Source of the DNA: SIG607 sp045592625
GTDB taxonomy: Bacteria; Bacillota; Clostridia; Oscillospirales; Acutalibacteraceae
DNA: 30,071 nucleotides
NCBI GenBank assembly: GCA_045592625.1
Contig: JAZNVC010000026.1
Location: 1 to 30,071 of the forward strand
Reading direction: 5' to 3'
The position numbers were made by a program, and so were the translations under genes. The notes under the pieces are model-generated. The model made no database searches, had not been told where the DNA came from, and saw only the letters and a list, made by a program, of their open reading frames with translations. Positions 1-8,306 of this stretch are shown here, in pieces; positions within the stretch are counted from its first letter, which is position 1; each line of letters opens with the position of its first letter.

Positions 1-83
1 CGCTCGTCCCAGCCGAGTCTGTACATATTAGCGGTTACTTTTTTCATTTCTTCAACAAATGGTGCGGTTAAAATGTTTTTCAT
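1..83 (-). CDS. rhaD: Rhamnulose-1-phosphate aldolase, N-terminal fragment (cut by window edge)
   Basis: Only the first 27 codons lie in the window. The peptide starts MKNILTAPFVEEMKKV and continues to ...GWDER. This matches the start of class II rhamnulose-1-phosphate aldolase, where the E. coli protein has the same FV..M....(x)GWDER layout. The enzyme splits L-rhamnulose 1-phosphate into dihydroxyacetone phosphate and L-lactaldehyde in the cytoplasm. The ATG lies two bases after the rhaA stop codon, and its ribosome binding site (AGAGGT) is inside the last rhaA codons, so the two are probably translationally coupled. The identification rests on a short stretch plus context; the neighbouring rhaA makes it fairly secure. 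Confidence 0.8.
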   Translation of the reverse strand, partial: MKNILTAPFVEEMKKVTANMYRLGWDE

Positions 84-85
84 AA

Positions 86-1333
86 TTAATTACCTCTTTT
101 ACTTAATATTTCTGTTTCATATTTTTCTACTTGGGAATACCATTCGCCATCAGGCAAGGTGTTACATCTCTTGCAATATTCTTCCCAAATTTCGCCAAAT
201 GGTAAGGTTTTAATTTCTTCCTGCATTACCATAAGCTTGGTCCAGTTGCCGCTATCCTGTACTGCGGTTAACACTTCATTTGGAGTAAGTAATGCCATAA
301 GCAAAGCTTTTTGTAGGTTTCTAAAGCCTACGGTCCAAGCTGACACACGGTTTATAGATGCATCAAAATAGTCAAGCGCTATCTTAACACGACTTTCAAG
401 TCCGCCACAGCGTACTATTTCCTTAGCGATTTCCTTTGTTTCATCATCTAAAAGTACTACGTGGTCAGAGTCCCAACGAATAGGACGAGTAACATGAAGC
501 GCAATTTCAGGGAAGAATGTAAGTAATGCGGGGATTTTATCCGATACAACTTCGGTAGGATGATAATGTCCGTTATCCATAAGGGGCATTATTCCGTTTT
601 TAGCTGCATAGCTTAGATAAAACTCTGCAGAACCCACAGTATAAGATTCAAATCCAATACCAAAAACTTTAGATTCAAGGGTAATTAACACCTTTTCTTT
701 ATCAAACTCCATTTCGAAAATCTCATCAAGAGATTTCTTTAAGAGTGCTCTCGGACCCAGTCTGTCGGCAGGAATATCCTTCATACCGTCAGGGATCCAA
801 ATATTAAGAGTACAGAAAGTATTAAGCTCATTTGCAAAATACTCAGCAATTTTGATACAGCATTTAGCGTGCTCAACCCAGAAAGAACGTATCTCTTCAT
901 TGGGGCTTGACAGTGTTAAACCTGTTGCCTTAGGATGAGAGAAAAAAGTAGGATTAAAATCTATTCCCAAATTTCTTTCCTTAGCATACTCTACCCATTT
1001 TAAAAAATGACGGGGCTCAAGTTCGTTTCTGTCAGCCCATTCACCATTTTCAAAAATAGCATAGCAAGCGTGAAGGTTTATACGATGTTTACCCGGAACA
1101 AGAGAAAGAGCCTTGTCCATATCAGCCATAAGTTCTTCTGGAGTACGAGCTTTACCCGGATAATTACCAGTGGTCTGAATGCCTCCTGACAGAGATTCTT
1201 TACCGTCAAATCCACCAACGTCATCACCCTGCCAACAATGCATTGAAATAGATACATTGTTTAGCTTTTCTATAACTTCATCTGTATCAATACCAAATGC
1301 TTCATAATATTTTTTTGCTTCTGCGTAACTCAT
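86..1333 (-). CDS. rhaA: L-rhamnose isomerase
   Basis: A protein of 415 residues, the usual family length, that interconverts L-rhamnose and L-rhamnulose, the first step of rhamnose use. Family landmarks are visible: SMHCWQGDDVGGF near the N-terminus, DFNPTFFSHP in the middle, and the metal-site segments LITLESK, MDNGHYHPTE and IRWDSDHVV, which carry the Glu, Asp and His ligands. The reading frame is open 46 codons further upstream, but that extension is AT-rich and hydrophobic with no ribosome binding site. The ATG at 1333 has GGAGG eight bases upstream and gives the family N-terminus, so it is chosen. rhaD follows after two bases. No rhamnulokinase is present between them. Confidence 0.95.
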   Translation of the reverse strand: MSYAEAKKYYEAFGIDTDEVIEKLNNVSISMHCWQGDDVGGFDGKESLSGGIQTTGNYPGKARTPEELMADMDKALSLVPGKHRINLHACYAIFENGEWADRNELEPRHFLKWVEYAKERNLGIDFNPTFFSHPKATGLTLSSPNEEIRSFWVEHAKCCIKIAEYFANELNTFCTLNIWIPDGMKDIPADRLGPRALLKKSLDEIFEMEFDKEKVLITLESKVFGIGFESYTVGSAEFYLSYAAKNGIMPLMDNGHYHPTEVVSDKIPALLTFFPEIALHVTRPIRWDSDHVVLLDDETKEIAKEIVRCGGLESRVKIALDYFDASINRVSAWTVGFRNLQKALLMALLTPNEVLTAVQDSGNWTKLMVMQEEIKTLPFGEIWEEYCKRCNTLPDGEWYSQVEKYETEILSKRGN

Positions 1334-1371
1334 TTTTAATCCTCCAAAATTAAAATTAAATACTGGTATAT

Positions 1372-1400
1372 ATTTTACTATAATTATTGCTAACTGTAAA
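1372..1400 (-). promoter_or_regulatory. Predicted sigma-A promoter for rhaA-rhaD
   Basis: On the minus strand TTTACA (1395-1400) and TAAAAT (1372-1377) are separated by exactly 17 bases, about 40 bases upstream of the rhaA start. This would let rhaA-rhaD be transcribed independently of the phosphatase gene upstream. No clear operator could be recognised. Confidence 0.55.
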
Positions 1401-1436
1401 CAACTATTTAAAAAAACAACGACAAATATTACTATA

Positions 1437-2078
1437 TTAAACATTTTTAGGAAATGTACTGCTGATTTCACCTAAAAAATCATCAAAACTATAACAAATT
1501 TCTGTAAAAACTCCGTTTTCATAAAATGCTTCGCTGACCGATGCATTGGTTGCCCACGGAATATTTTTTATCTGTTCTCTACTCATTCCCCTAACAAAAG
1601 AAAAGAAGGTGCGAATCGGAGTAGCATGTGTGAAAACAGCAACCGTTTTTTCGTCATTATTTTCTGCGATAGACGTAATCTCCTTAACTATGCGATTTCG
1701 TAAATCCCATACACTTTCTCCGCCATCAGGAACAGCAAAACCGATATTTTCTCTCCATATTCCATACGATTCTTTTCTGTTTACAGTAAGAAAGTCGAAA
1801 AGTTGATTTTCCCATTCGCCCGCAAAAATTTCTCTTAAATTTTCACGCTTTTGGGGAACTATATTTTTATACCTTGCCAAAGGTAAAGAGGTGTGATACG
1901 CTCTGATTAAATCACTCGAGTATATTGCATCAATTTCTCTATCTTTTAAATATTTACCCGTAAGTTCAGCCTGAGCATATCCAAGTTCCGAAAGGTCAAG
2001 ATTTGTATGACCGAGAAATAAACGGACTTTATTACCAAGACTCTGCCCATGGCGGACAAAAATCAGTCTGCACGCCAT
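1437..2078 (-). CDS. Histidine phosphatase family protein (phosphoglycerate mutase-like)
   Basis: A cytoplasmic protein of 213 residues of the histidine phosphatase (dPGM-like) superfamily. The N-terminal LIFVRHGQSLGN carries the catalytic RHG motif (His about residue 10). The second histidine is in FTHATPIR near residue 150, and a Glu of the usual acid/base type lies in the LREIFAGEWE segment. Length and layout fit GpmB/CobC-like broad phosphatases rather than true glycolytic mutase. The substrate cannot be told from sequence. GGGGAT lies seven bases before the ATG. It has its own promoter and sits upstream of rhaA in the same orientation, which may be coincidental or may hint at a sugar-phosphate substrate. 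Confidence 0.85.
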   Translation of the reverse strand: MACRLIFVRHGQSLGNKVRLFLGHTNLDLSELGYAQAELTGKYLKDREIDAIYSSDLIRAYHTSLPLARYKNIVPQKRENLREIFAGEWENQLFDFLTVNRKESYGIWRENIGFAVPDGGESVWDLRNRIVKEITSIAENNDEKTVAVFTHATPIRTFFSFVRGMSREQIKNIPWATNASVSEAFYENGVFTEICYSFDDFLGEISSTFPKNV

Positions 2079-2106
2079 TTATTTATCCCCTTTTTTCTTT
2101 TTAATT

Positions 2107-2135
2107 ATTATACAGTTTAGACATTAAAAAGTCAA
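2107..2135 (-). promoter_or_regulatory. Predicted sigma-A promoter for the histidine phosphatase gene
   Basis: Minus-strand TTGACT (2130-2135) and TATAAT (2107-2112) with a 17-base spacer, about 30 bases before the ATG at 2078. It lies in the 65-base gap after the preceding gene. Confidence 0.65.
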
Positions 2136-2143
2136 ACAAATAA

Positions 2144-3094
2144 CTAAAATATAAATAAAAACATTATCACTGCCGAGGTAAGTATCCACATGGCCGAATA
2201 AGCGGTCAGCAAACACCATCTTTTTGGATTAACAGCCTTTTTAGATTTTGCAAAAACAATACTTAAAACAAATGGTACAATAGGAATTATAAATCCAAAT
2301 ATAAGCGGTACCAGAATAAAAGTAGTCAAAGCTTTAACGCTATCTTCATCATTTACAAAGGTTTTTTCATCGGGATAAATATAACTTTCTGTTCTGACTT
2401 TACTTGTATATTTTGCATCTGATACAAATTTTTCGTTTTCGCCCGTAAGTTTATATGCAGACACCATTCCTTTTCTATAAGAAAAATCACCGTATGCATC
2501 AAAATAAGTATTATCCAAAGCATCATAATGAATGTAGTAGTAATAACCGTCATCTAAACGATAAACAGCACCGCATTTATGTGCAAAACATCCTGTTTTA
2601 TCATAACCTCTGACATAAAAAACATCATCGTTCCAAAGTGTAGTCACATCTATTTCCGTCATATTTTTTTCATCAATAAAACTTTTGAAATTTTGAAAAT
2701 CAAAATCAACCACACCGTTATATTCAACATGATAAAGATAATACGAATATTCCCCGTTAACAAAACTATCGAACTGTCTTCTTCCCTCTTCAGTAACAAA
2801 AAGGTCACCGGTATTATACATATAGGCAATATCTTCACTTATTTGAGCAACATATTCGTACCTATATAAATCATCATCTGTTTCATCGGCAATTCTATAT
2901 AATTTTATCTCGTTTTCGGGCAGAAAATCTATTTCAGGCGATTTTTCATACAAAGTAAATACTGTTTGGCCCTTTGTTAAAGTTTTTGCATCATCTGACA
3001 TTATCCAAATTGGTCCATCAGCAAAACATATTATGGAGCCCAAAAACAGCATTAAAAATATAGCAGTAAGTAAAAAAGATAAATATTTTTTCAT
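2144..3094 (-). CDS. Hypothetical exported/membrane protein, last gene of ABC operon
   Basis: A protein of 316 residues that I do not recognise. It has a signal peptide-like N-terminus (MKKY followed by a run of Leu/Ile/Phe, then CFADGP). A polar, Tyr/Asp-rich region of about 220 residues follows, presumably outside the cell. The C-terminal 70 residues hold two membrane segments (about 250-275 and 295-315). The topology suggests an extracellular domain anchored by two helices. It starts 12 bases after the stop of the ABC permease gene and has only a weak GGGG ribosome binding site. It probably belongs to the same transcript and may be an accessory part of that transporter. Confidence 0.6.
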   Translation of the reverse strand: MKKYLSFLLTAIFLMLFLGSIICFADGPIWIMSDDAKTLTKGQTVFTLYEKSPEIDFLPENEIKLYRIADETDDDLYRYEYVAQISEDIAYMYNTGDLFVTEEGRRQFDSFVNGEYSYYLYHVEYNGVVDFDFQNFKSFIDEKNMTEIDVTTLWNDDVFYVRGYDKTGCFAHKCGAVYRLDDGYYYYIHYDALDNTYFDAYGDFSYRKGMVSAYKLTGENEKFVSDAKYTSKVRTESYIYPDEKTFVNDEDSVKALTTFILVPLIFGFIIPIVPFVLSIVFAKSKKAVNPKRWCLLTAYSAMWILTSAVIMFLFIF

Positions 3095-3106
3095 ATCTAT
3101 ACCCCA

Positions 3107-3961
3107 CTACTGCAAATTGAGTTTTCGGTCAATAAGACCCTGTGTGATATTATAAAAAAGCGAAATAACTGTGAATAATATAAATATAACAGATAAAAAA
3201 ATCAAAAATACAACAAGCAGGGACACTGATGAACTGATTGTTTCGTCAAAAAGATATGAAACAGACTCTAGCCATAGCATAAACGAAATGCTGCTTCCAA
3301 CCATCAATATTGAAAAAGCATAATCGGCACCGACAATAAAACCTATAATTGCACCGACTTTAAATTTTTTAACTAAAGTAGCTCCTAAAGTAATCAGCAT
3401 ATATAAAGTCATGCAGAGAGCAAGCAATAAAATAATTCCTATTAGAAATGTCTCAAACAAATAAAGTATAGACCATATTTTCTCTGAATCGGGAATATCT
3501 AAAACAAACCACTGAATAAACCTACAAATAAACTCATGGAACAAATTATAATATTCTTTATATTCAGAAGGTATCATCAATGTAATAATAATGATAGAGG
3601 AAATAATTGTTAATGCAGTAAAAAGTTCTACTACAAAACCGCATAAAATCTTTGAGCCCAAAAGTGTAGAACGTTTTACAGGCAAGGTAAAAGTAAGATA
3701 ACCCTCATCGCTGAAGAAATTTGTGTAAAATCTTATGGATAAAAGTACCTGAGTTAATATTCCTAAAGCACCTGCTGCTATAATATAAACAACTATAAGG
3801 CCATATTCAAGGACAAAATGTTTATCGGGAGCATTGGAAAAAATTGTAATATTTTGATAGCCCCAACCTGCACCAAAAGACAAAAAAATAAGAGTTGCGG
3901 CGGCTAACCACCAAATTCTTATAATATAAGAAAAATCATATTTAAAACATTTTTTTAACAT
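3107..3961 (-). CDS. ABC transporter permease subunit
   Basis: A hydrophobic protein of 284 residues with about six predicted membrane segments. The first follows a short cytoplasmic start (MLKKCFKYDFSYIIRIWW) and the last is just before the C-terminus. This layout is that of ABC-2/BcrB-like permeases that pair with a single ATPase. The segment SDEGYLTFTLPVKRSTLLGSK after the second helix is typical of this group of Firmicutes permeases (a cytoplasmic loop contacting the ATPase). The ATG overlaps the end of the ATPase gene by seven bases and uses a GGGAGG site inside it, so the two are translationally coupled. The transported substrate is unknown. Confidence 0.8.
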   Translation of the reverse strand: MLKKCFKYDFSYIIRIWWLAAATLIFLSFGAGWGYQNITIFSNAPDKHFVLEYGLIVVYIIAAGALGILTQVLLSIRFYTNFFSDEGYLTFTLPVKRSTLLGSKILCGFVVELFTALTIISSIIIITLMIPSEYKEYYNLFHEFICRFIQWFVLDIPDSEKIWSILYLFETFLIGIILLLALCMTLYMLITLGATLVKKFKVGAIIGFIVGADYAFSILMVGSSISFMLWLESVSYLFDETISSSVSLLVVFLIFLSVIFILFTVISLFYNITQGLIDRKLNLQ

Positions 3962-4659
3962 CTAAATACCTCCCTGAAAAGTTCATCAAGGCTTTTACCG
4001 GTGGTTTCTCTTACCTCATCAGCCACACCCGACATGAATATTTTTCCGCCCTTCATAAAAGCAAAATTATCTATAATCGGTTCAATATCGGAAATAAGAT
4101 GTGTTGTAATTATAACCGATGCATCTTGGCTATAATTACCTATAATGGTTCGTAATATATACTCTCTGGCAGCAGGGTCAACACCGCCTATCGGTTCATC
4201 AAGTAAAAAAAGCTTTGCCCGTCTTGACATAACCAAAATAAGTTGTACCTTTTCCTTATTACCCTTTGAAAGAGTTTTTACCTGTGCTCTGGTATCAATC
4301 GACATATCACTAAGCATTTTTCGAGCAGTCAACTCATCAAAATCTTCATAAAAATACTTAAAAAAACCTATCATTTCTTCTACGGTCATCTTACTGTTAA
4401 AATACGGTCTTTCAGGCAAAAATGAAATTAATTTGTTTGTTTCATCACTGCGTTTAATACCGCATATTTCTATCAAACCATTATCAGCAACCAAAATTCC
4501 GGATATAAGTTTTAATAATGTTGATTTGCCGCAACCGTTTGGCCCCAAAAGTCCCATAATTTTTCCCGATTCAAGAGAAAATTCAAGGGAATTAAGAACG
4601 GGTAAATTCTTTTTATAACTTTTACTTAGATTTCTACATACAATTACAGGATTGCTCAT
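3955..4659 (-). CDS. ABC transporter ATP-binding protein
   Basis: The nucleotide-binding subunit, 234 residues. Walker A is GPNGCGKST (about 38-46). The signature is LSKGNKEKVQL, and Walker B with catalytic Glu is LFLLDEP, followed by the D-loop GGVDPAAR and the switch His in IITTHL. Length and motifs fit the BcrA/YtrB-type ATPases of drug/antibiotic or cell-envelope exporters. It is the first gene of a three-gene operon (ATPase, permease, membrane protein). Such operons are often controlled by a GntR-type YtrA regulator, but none is encoded next to it here. The ribosome binding site is weak. Confidence 0.92.
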   Translation of the reverse strand: MSNPVIVCRNLSKSYKKNLPVLNSLEFSLESGKIMGLLGPNGCGKSTLLKLISGILVADNGLIEICGIKRSDETNKLISFLPERPYFNSKMTVEEMIGFFKYFYEDFDELTARKMLSDMSIDTRAQVKTLSKGNKEKVQLILVMSRRAKLFLLDEPIGGVDPAAREYILRTIIGNYSQDASVIITTHLISDIEPIIDNFAFMKGGKIFMSGVADEVRETTGKSLDELFREVFRC

Positions 4660-4735
4660 TTTAATGCCACGCTTTCATAAAATATTTATTTTTGCAACTA
4701 ATACCCGTACTAAATAGTTTTAATATACTACTAAA

Positions 4736-4764
4736 ATAATACAATATTGCGGTATATTTGTCAA
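4736..4764 (-). promoter_or_regulatory. Predicted sigma-A promoter for the ABC operon
   Basis: Minus-strand TTGACA (4759-4764) and TATTAT (4736-4741) with a 17-base spacer, about 75 bases upstream of the ATPase ATG. It is divergent from the uronate operon promoter, and the two -35 boxes are about 60 bases apart. Confidence 0.65.
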
Positions 4765-4787
4765 TTAAAACGGCATTATTACAGTTG

Positions 4788-4820
4788 TTTGAACGATTTG
4801 CTAATTATTTGTACGATATG
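4788..4820. promoter_or_regulatory. 20-base-spaced direct repeat, candidate activator site
   Basis: TTTGAACGATTTG (4788-4800) and TTTGTACGATATG (4808-4820) match at 11 of 13 positions and start exactly 20 bases apart, so they lie on the same face of the helix. The second copy ends four bases before the -35 box of the uronate operon promoter. Tandem half-sites abutting the -35 are the usual geometry for AraC-type activators. The regulator itself is not in the window. Confidence 0.5.
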
Positions 4821-4823
4821 TCA

Positions 4824-4851
4824 TTGAAATTCTTTTAGTATGTTATATAAT
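4824..4851 (+). promoter_or_regulatory. Predicted sigma-A promoter for the GH2-uxaBAC operon
   Basis: TTGAAA (4824-4829) and TATAAT (4846-4851) with a 16-base spacer. The ATG at 4885 lies about 33 bases after the -10 box. This position also argues against a start at 4840, which would fall inside the promoter. Confidence 0.65.
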
Positions 4852-4884
4852 ATTTATATATGTGTAGCAGAATGGAGTGTATAT

Positions 4885-6594
4885 ATGAGAAGACTTTTTG
4901 ACGAACATATCAAAAGAAAGGTCACCTATCTTGACGGTGATTGGGATTTTATAGCAGACCCGGGAAATTTAGGTGAACAAAATAAATATTATACTGGTTT
5001 TGATAACGGAAAATCAGTTATAGTTCCATCTGTTTGGAATTCATATTTAGGTATGTCTTCCTATGAAGGAGTTTGCTGGTATCAAAAAGAATTTTATTTT
5101 GAAGGTACCGCAAGATTTATGTTCGAAGCCGTAATGACCGAATGTAAGGTTTGGCTTGACGGAGAATATTTAGGATATCACTATGGCGGATTCTGTCAGT
5201 TTGATTTTATAGTTCCTGACCTTAAAGCAGGAGTACATAAATTAGTACTAAAGGTTGATAACTCCTTTGATGAAGATTCTATTCCCCAACAATTAGTTGA
5301 CTGGTATCACTATGGCGGTATTAACAGAAGTATTTCTGTTGAAAAATTAAACGGTCTTACTGTACTATATGGCAAATTTGACTACAATTTAAGCGAGGAC
5401 AGAAAATCTGCCGACGTATTTTTTACAGCAGAACTTTACGGTGCCGATACGAAGAAGGACAACCTATTCACCGTCAAACTAAATGATAAAGTTATATACA
5501 GAGAAACTTTATCACTTAAAAAAGGAACTTCACACACAGTTGTTAGTGATAAAATCAAAATTGAAAATATTAAATTATGGGACATTGGTGAACCTAACCT
5601 TTATGATATTGTTTTTGAAACCGATACCGATGATTTATATGACAGAGTTGGTTTCAGAACTGTAGAGGTTAAAGACTGTGCTGTTTTACTTAACGGCAAA
5701 AAAATCAATTTTCGAGGTGTAAACCGTCACGAAGACAACGCAAGTTTAGGAATGGCTGTTCCTGAAAAATCAATGGTTCGCGATTTGGACATTATCGAAG
5801 ATTTGGGATGTAACGCTATTCGCGGTTCTCACTATACAAATGCTAAAATATTCCTTGATATGATGGATGAAAGAGGATTTTTGTTCTGGAGTGAAATTCC
5901 AATTTGGGGCGGCGGTTTTTCCAACGAGGCTTTAGCTAACAAAAAGGTTCTTGAACGCGGTCTTGATATGCACAAAGAAATGGTTAGGTATTACTACAAT
6001 CATCCTTGTATAATTTTTTGGGGAATGCATAACGAAATAAACACCGACCACGAAAACGGCTACGAAATGTCGAAACTTTACTACAATTTCTTAAAACAAC
6101 ACGCCAATAACAGACTGGTCACATATGCAACCTTCAAATTTATGGAAGATACTTGTTATGAATTTTGTGATGTAATCGGAATTAACGCATATTACGGTTG
6201 GTATTTCTTCCACTATGACGAATGGGAGAACTTCCCTGATAAATTCAATAAAAAACGCATTGAATCGGGTTGTGAGCATAAACCTCTTATTATGAGTGAA
6301 TTCGGTGCCGCTGCCGCTTATGGACATCACACCTTTAAAAACATTCATTGGACAGAAGAATATCAAGCAAATGTGCTTTCTAAAGCTATAGACGTTTTCC
6401 GCAGATGTCCCTATATTATAGGAACCTTTATCTGGCAGTTCTGCGACTCTCGTTCTGATATGTCAATTGCAAAATACAGAAGCTTTAATAATAAAGGAAT
6501 TATAGATAGACACAGAAATCCCAAAATGGCTTATTATGCTGTGAAAAAGTTATATCATAAATATAAAAACGAAGATAACGAAAATCAGGAGTAA
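4885..6594 (+). CDS. GH2 beta-glucuronidase-like hydrolase (active-site residues intact)
   Basis: A protein of 569 residues of glycoside hydrolase family 2, close in layout to E. coli beta-glucuronidase (603 residues): sugar-binding domain, Ig-like domain, then TIM barrel. By eye-alignment to the E. coli enzyme the key residues are present. They are acid/base Glu384 (WGMHNE), nucleophile Glu472 (MSEFGA), the carboxylate-reading pair Asn535 and Lys537 (FNNKG), His316 (GSHY), Asp139, Asn434, Tyr440 and Trp517. It should release uronic acid from beta-uronides. No signal peptide is seen, so it acts on imported substrates. The ATG at 4885 is chosen over 4840 because it has GGAG upstream and matches the start of its paralogue. 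A beta-galacturonidase specificity is possible given the genes that follow. Confidence 0.9.
   Translation: MRRLFDEHIKRKVTYLDGDWDFIADPGNLGEQNKYYTGFDNGKSVIVPSVWNSYLGMSSYEGVCWYQKEFYFEGTARFMFEAVMTECKVWLDGEYLGYHYGGFCQFDFIVPDLKAGVHKLVLKVDNSFDEDSIPQQLVDWYHYGGINRSISVEKLNGLTVLYGKFDYNLSEDRKSADVFFTAELYGADTKKDNLFTVKLNDKVIYRETLSLKKGTSHTVVSDKIKIENIKLWDIGEPNLYDIVFETDTDDLYDRVGFRTVEVKDCAVLLNGKKINFRGVNRHEDNASLGMAVPEKSMVRDLDIIEDLGCNAIRGSHYTNAKIFLDMMDERGFLFWSEIPIWGGGFSNEALANKKVLERGLDMHKEMVRYYYNHPCIIFWGMHNEINTDHENGYEMSKLYYNFLKQHANNRLVTYATFKFMEDTCYEFCDVIGINAYYGWYFFHYDEWENFPDKFNKKRIESGCEHKPLIMSEFGAAAAYGHHTFKNIHWTEEYQANVLSKAIDVFRRCPYIIGTFIWQFCDSRSDMSIAKYRSFNNKGIIDRHRNPKMAYYAVKKLYHKYKNEDNENQE
5131..5252 (+). repeat. 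Near-identical tract shared with the second GH2 gene (copy 1)
   Basis: Bases 5131-5204 are identical to 6846-6919 (74 of 74), and the similarity continues with two mismatches to about 5247. Synonymous positions are identical too, unlike most of the rest of the two genes. A second 45-base identical tract (5992-6036 versus 7707-7751) covers the acid/base motif. Confidence 0.85.
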
Positions 6595-6599
6595 CTATT

Positions 6600-8306
6600 A
6601 TGAAGCGACTATTTGATGAACATATTAAAAGACAGGTAACCTTCCTGGACGGTGCGTGGAAATTTGCTGTTGATAAAGATAATGTTGGTGAAGAACAAAA
6701 TTTCAAAGATGGAATTAAATCCTCAAAAACTGTTATTGTTCCTTCAGTTTGGAACACCGATTTAGATTTACTAAAATACGAAGGTGTTTGTTGGTACGAA
6801 AGAGATTTCTATTTTGAAGGAAATGCACGTCTTGTTTTTGAAGGTGTAATGACCGAATGTAAGGTTTGGCTTGACGGAGAATATTTAGGATATCACTATG
6901 GCGGATTCTGTCAGTTTGACTTTATTGTTCCTGACCTTAAAGCAGGAGTACATAAATTAGTATTAAAGGTTGACAATTCTTTTAATGAAGAGTATCTTGC
7001 CGATAAATCGGTATTTTGGTTCAATTTCGGCGGCATAACCCGAAGTGTTTCTGTAGAAAGATTAAATGGTGTTGCCGTTACTTATGCTAAGTTTGATTAT
7101 AAGTTATCCGATGACAACAAATCAGCCGAAATTTTCTTAACTGCGGAACTTTACGGTGCCGACAAAAAGAAAGAAACCCAATTTTGTGTAACTTTAGACT
7201 CAGAAAAAATTTATGATGAAACGCTCTCCCTGGAAAAAGGCTCTCAAAAGACACTTGTCACAAAAAAAATCACTATAAACAACGTTAAACTTTGGGATGT
7301 AAATAATCCTTATCTTTATACTGTCGTTTTCAGTACTGATACCGACGATTTAATTGATAAAGTTGGTTTTAGAAGTATTGAAGTTAAAAATGCTAAACTC
7401 TATTTAAACGGCAAAAATATTGAAATAAGAGGTGTTAACCGTCAGGAAGACCATCCCGAATTCGGTGTGTCAATTCCTACTGCAATAATGTCTCGCGACC
7501 TTGAAATTATTGAAGATATGTCATGTAACGCAATTCGCGGTACATTTTATCCAAACTCAAGAGTATTTCTAGATATGCTTGACAAAAGAGGAATTCTTTA
7601 CTGGAGCGAGATTCCCCTTTCGTCAGATGCCTACTACGAAAAAGATCTTGCTAATGAAAAAGTTGTTAATCTTGGTTTGCAAATGCACAAGGAAATGGTC
7701 AAATACTACTACAATCATCCTTGTATAATTTTTTGGGGAATGCATAACGAACTGCGCACCAACCTCAATAACGCTCGTATTATATCCGAACAATATTATA
7801 CATTCCTGAAAAACAATGGTGGCAACAGACTTGTTACATATGCAAGTGATAGACCGAAAGAAGATATTTGTTTCGAATTCTGTGACGTTATTTCTGTGAG
7901 TCAGTATTTTGGTTGGAAATATAGAACCAGAGAATACTGGCCAACCTTTACCGAAATTTTAGGTGAACGCTGCAAAGAGTTAGGTTTCGAAAACAAGCCG
8001 GTTATAGTAAGTGCATTCGGTGCAGCAGCAGCTTACGGATATCACACATTTGACGATGTTAAATGGACCGAAGAATATCAAGCAAAACTTCTTGAAATAG
8101 CCTTGCAATCTTTCCATGATTGCCCAAATATAGCAGGTTCTTTCTTGTATCAATTCTGCGACTCGATTTCAGACAAAAATATTGAAAGGGTAGGAACCGT
8201 TGATAACAACGGCATATTAAGCGGTTACCGTGAACCAAAACTAGCCTATAACAGTGTTAAAGCACTGTTCCATAAATTTAAGGAAGAGGTAGAAATCAAT
8301 GACTAA
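6600..8306 (+). CDS. GH2 beta-glucuronidase paralogue lacking catalytic nucleophile (probable pseudoenzyme)
   Basis: A protein of 568 residues, alignable to the gene just upstream with the active-site positions at identical residue numbers. The GH2 fold landmarks remain (SVWN, GVNR, FWGMHNE, FGAAAAYG) and the acid/base Glu384 is kept. The nucleophile is Ala472 (VSAFGA, codon GCA where the paralogue has GAA). Further changes against the active paralogue are D139F, H316F, N434S, Y440K, W517Y, N535D and K537N, which together remove the uronate-binding set. The frame is open throughout, with a good AGGAG site, and the stop overlaps uxaB by eight bases, so it is expressed with the operon. It could serve as a partner subunit, a ligand-binding protein or an enzyme with different chemistry. 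The fold call is firm; the function is unknown. Confidence 0.85.
   Translation: MKRLFDEHIKRQVTFLDGAWKFAVDKDNVGEEQNFKDGIKSSKTVIVPSVWNTDLDLLKYEGVCWYERDFYFEGNARLVFEGVMTECKVWLDGEYLGYHYGGFCQFDFIVPDLKAGVHKLVLKVDNSFNEEYLADKSVFWFNFGGITRSVSVERLNGVAVTYAKFDYKLSDDNKSAEIFLTAELYGADKKKETQFCVTLDSEKIYDETLSLEKGSQKTLVTKKITINNVKLWDVNNPYLYTVVFSTDTDDLIDKVGFRSIEVKNAKLYLNGKNIEIRGVNRQEDHPEFGVSIPTAIMSRDLEIIEDMSCNAIRGTFYPNSRVFLDMLDKRGILYWSEIPLSSDAYYEKDLANEKVVNLGLQMHKEMVKYYYNHPCIIFWGMHNELRTNLNNARIISEQYYTFLKNNGGNRLVTYASDRPKEDICFEFCDVISVSQYFGWKYRTREYWPTFTEILGERCKELGFENKPVIVSAFGAAAAYGYHTFDDVKWTEEYQAKLLEIALQSFHDCPNIAGSFLYQFCDSISDKNIERVGTVDNNGILSGYREPKLAYNSVKALFHKFKEEVEIND
6846..6967 (+). repeat. Near-identical tract shared with the first GH2 gene (copy 2)
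   Basis: Partner of 5131-5252. The first 74 bases (6846-6919) are identical, which points to recent duplication with local gene conversion. Confidence 0.85.

Noticed and set aside
1334..1471. 46-residue hydrophobic N-terminal extension of rhamnose isomerase
   Set aside because: It overlaps the predicted promoter, lacks a ribosome binding site, and the normal family start with GGAGG lies at 1333.
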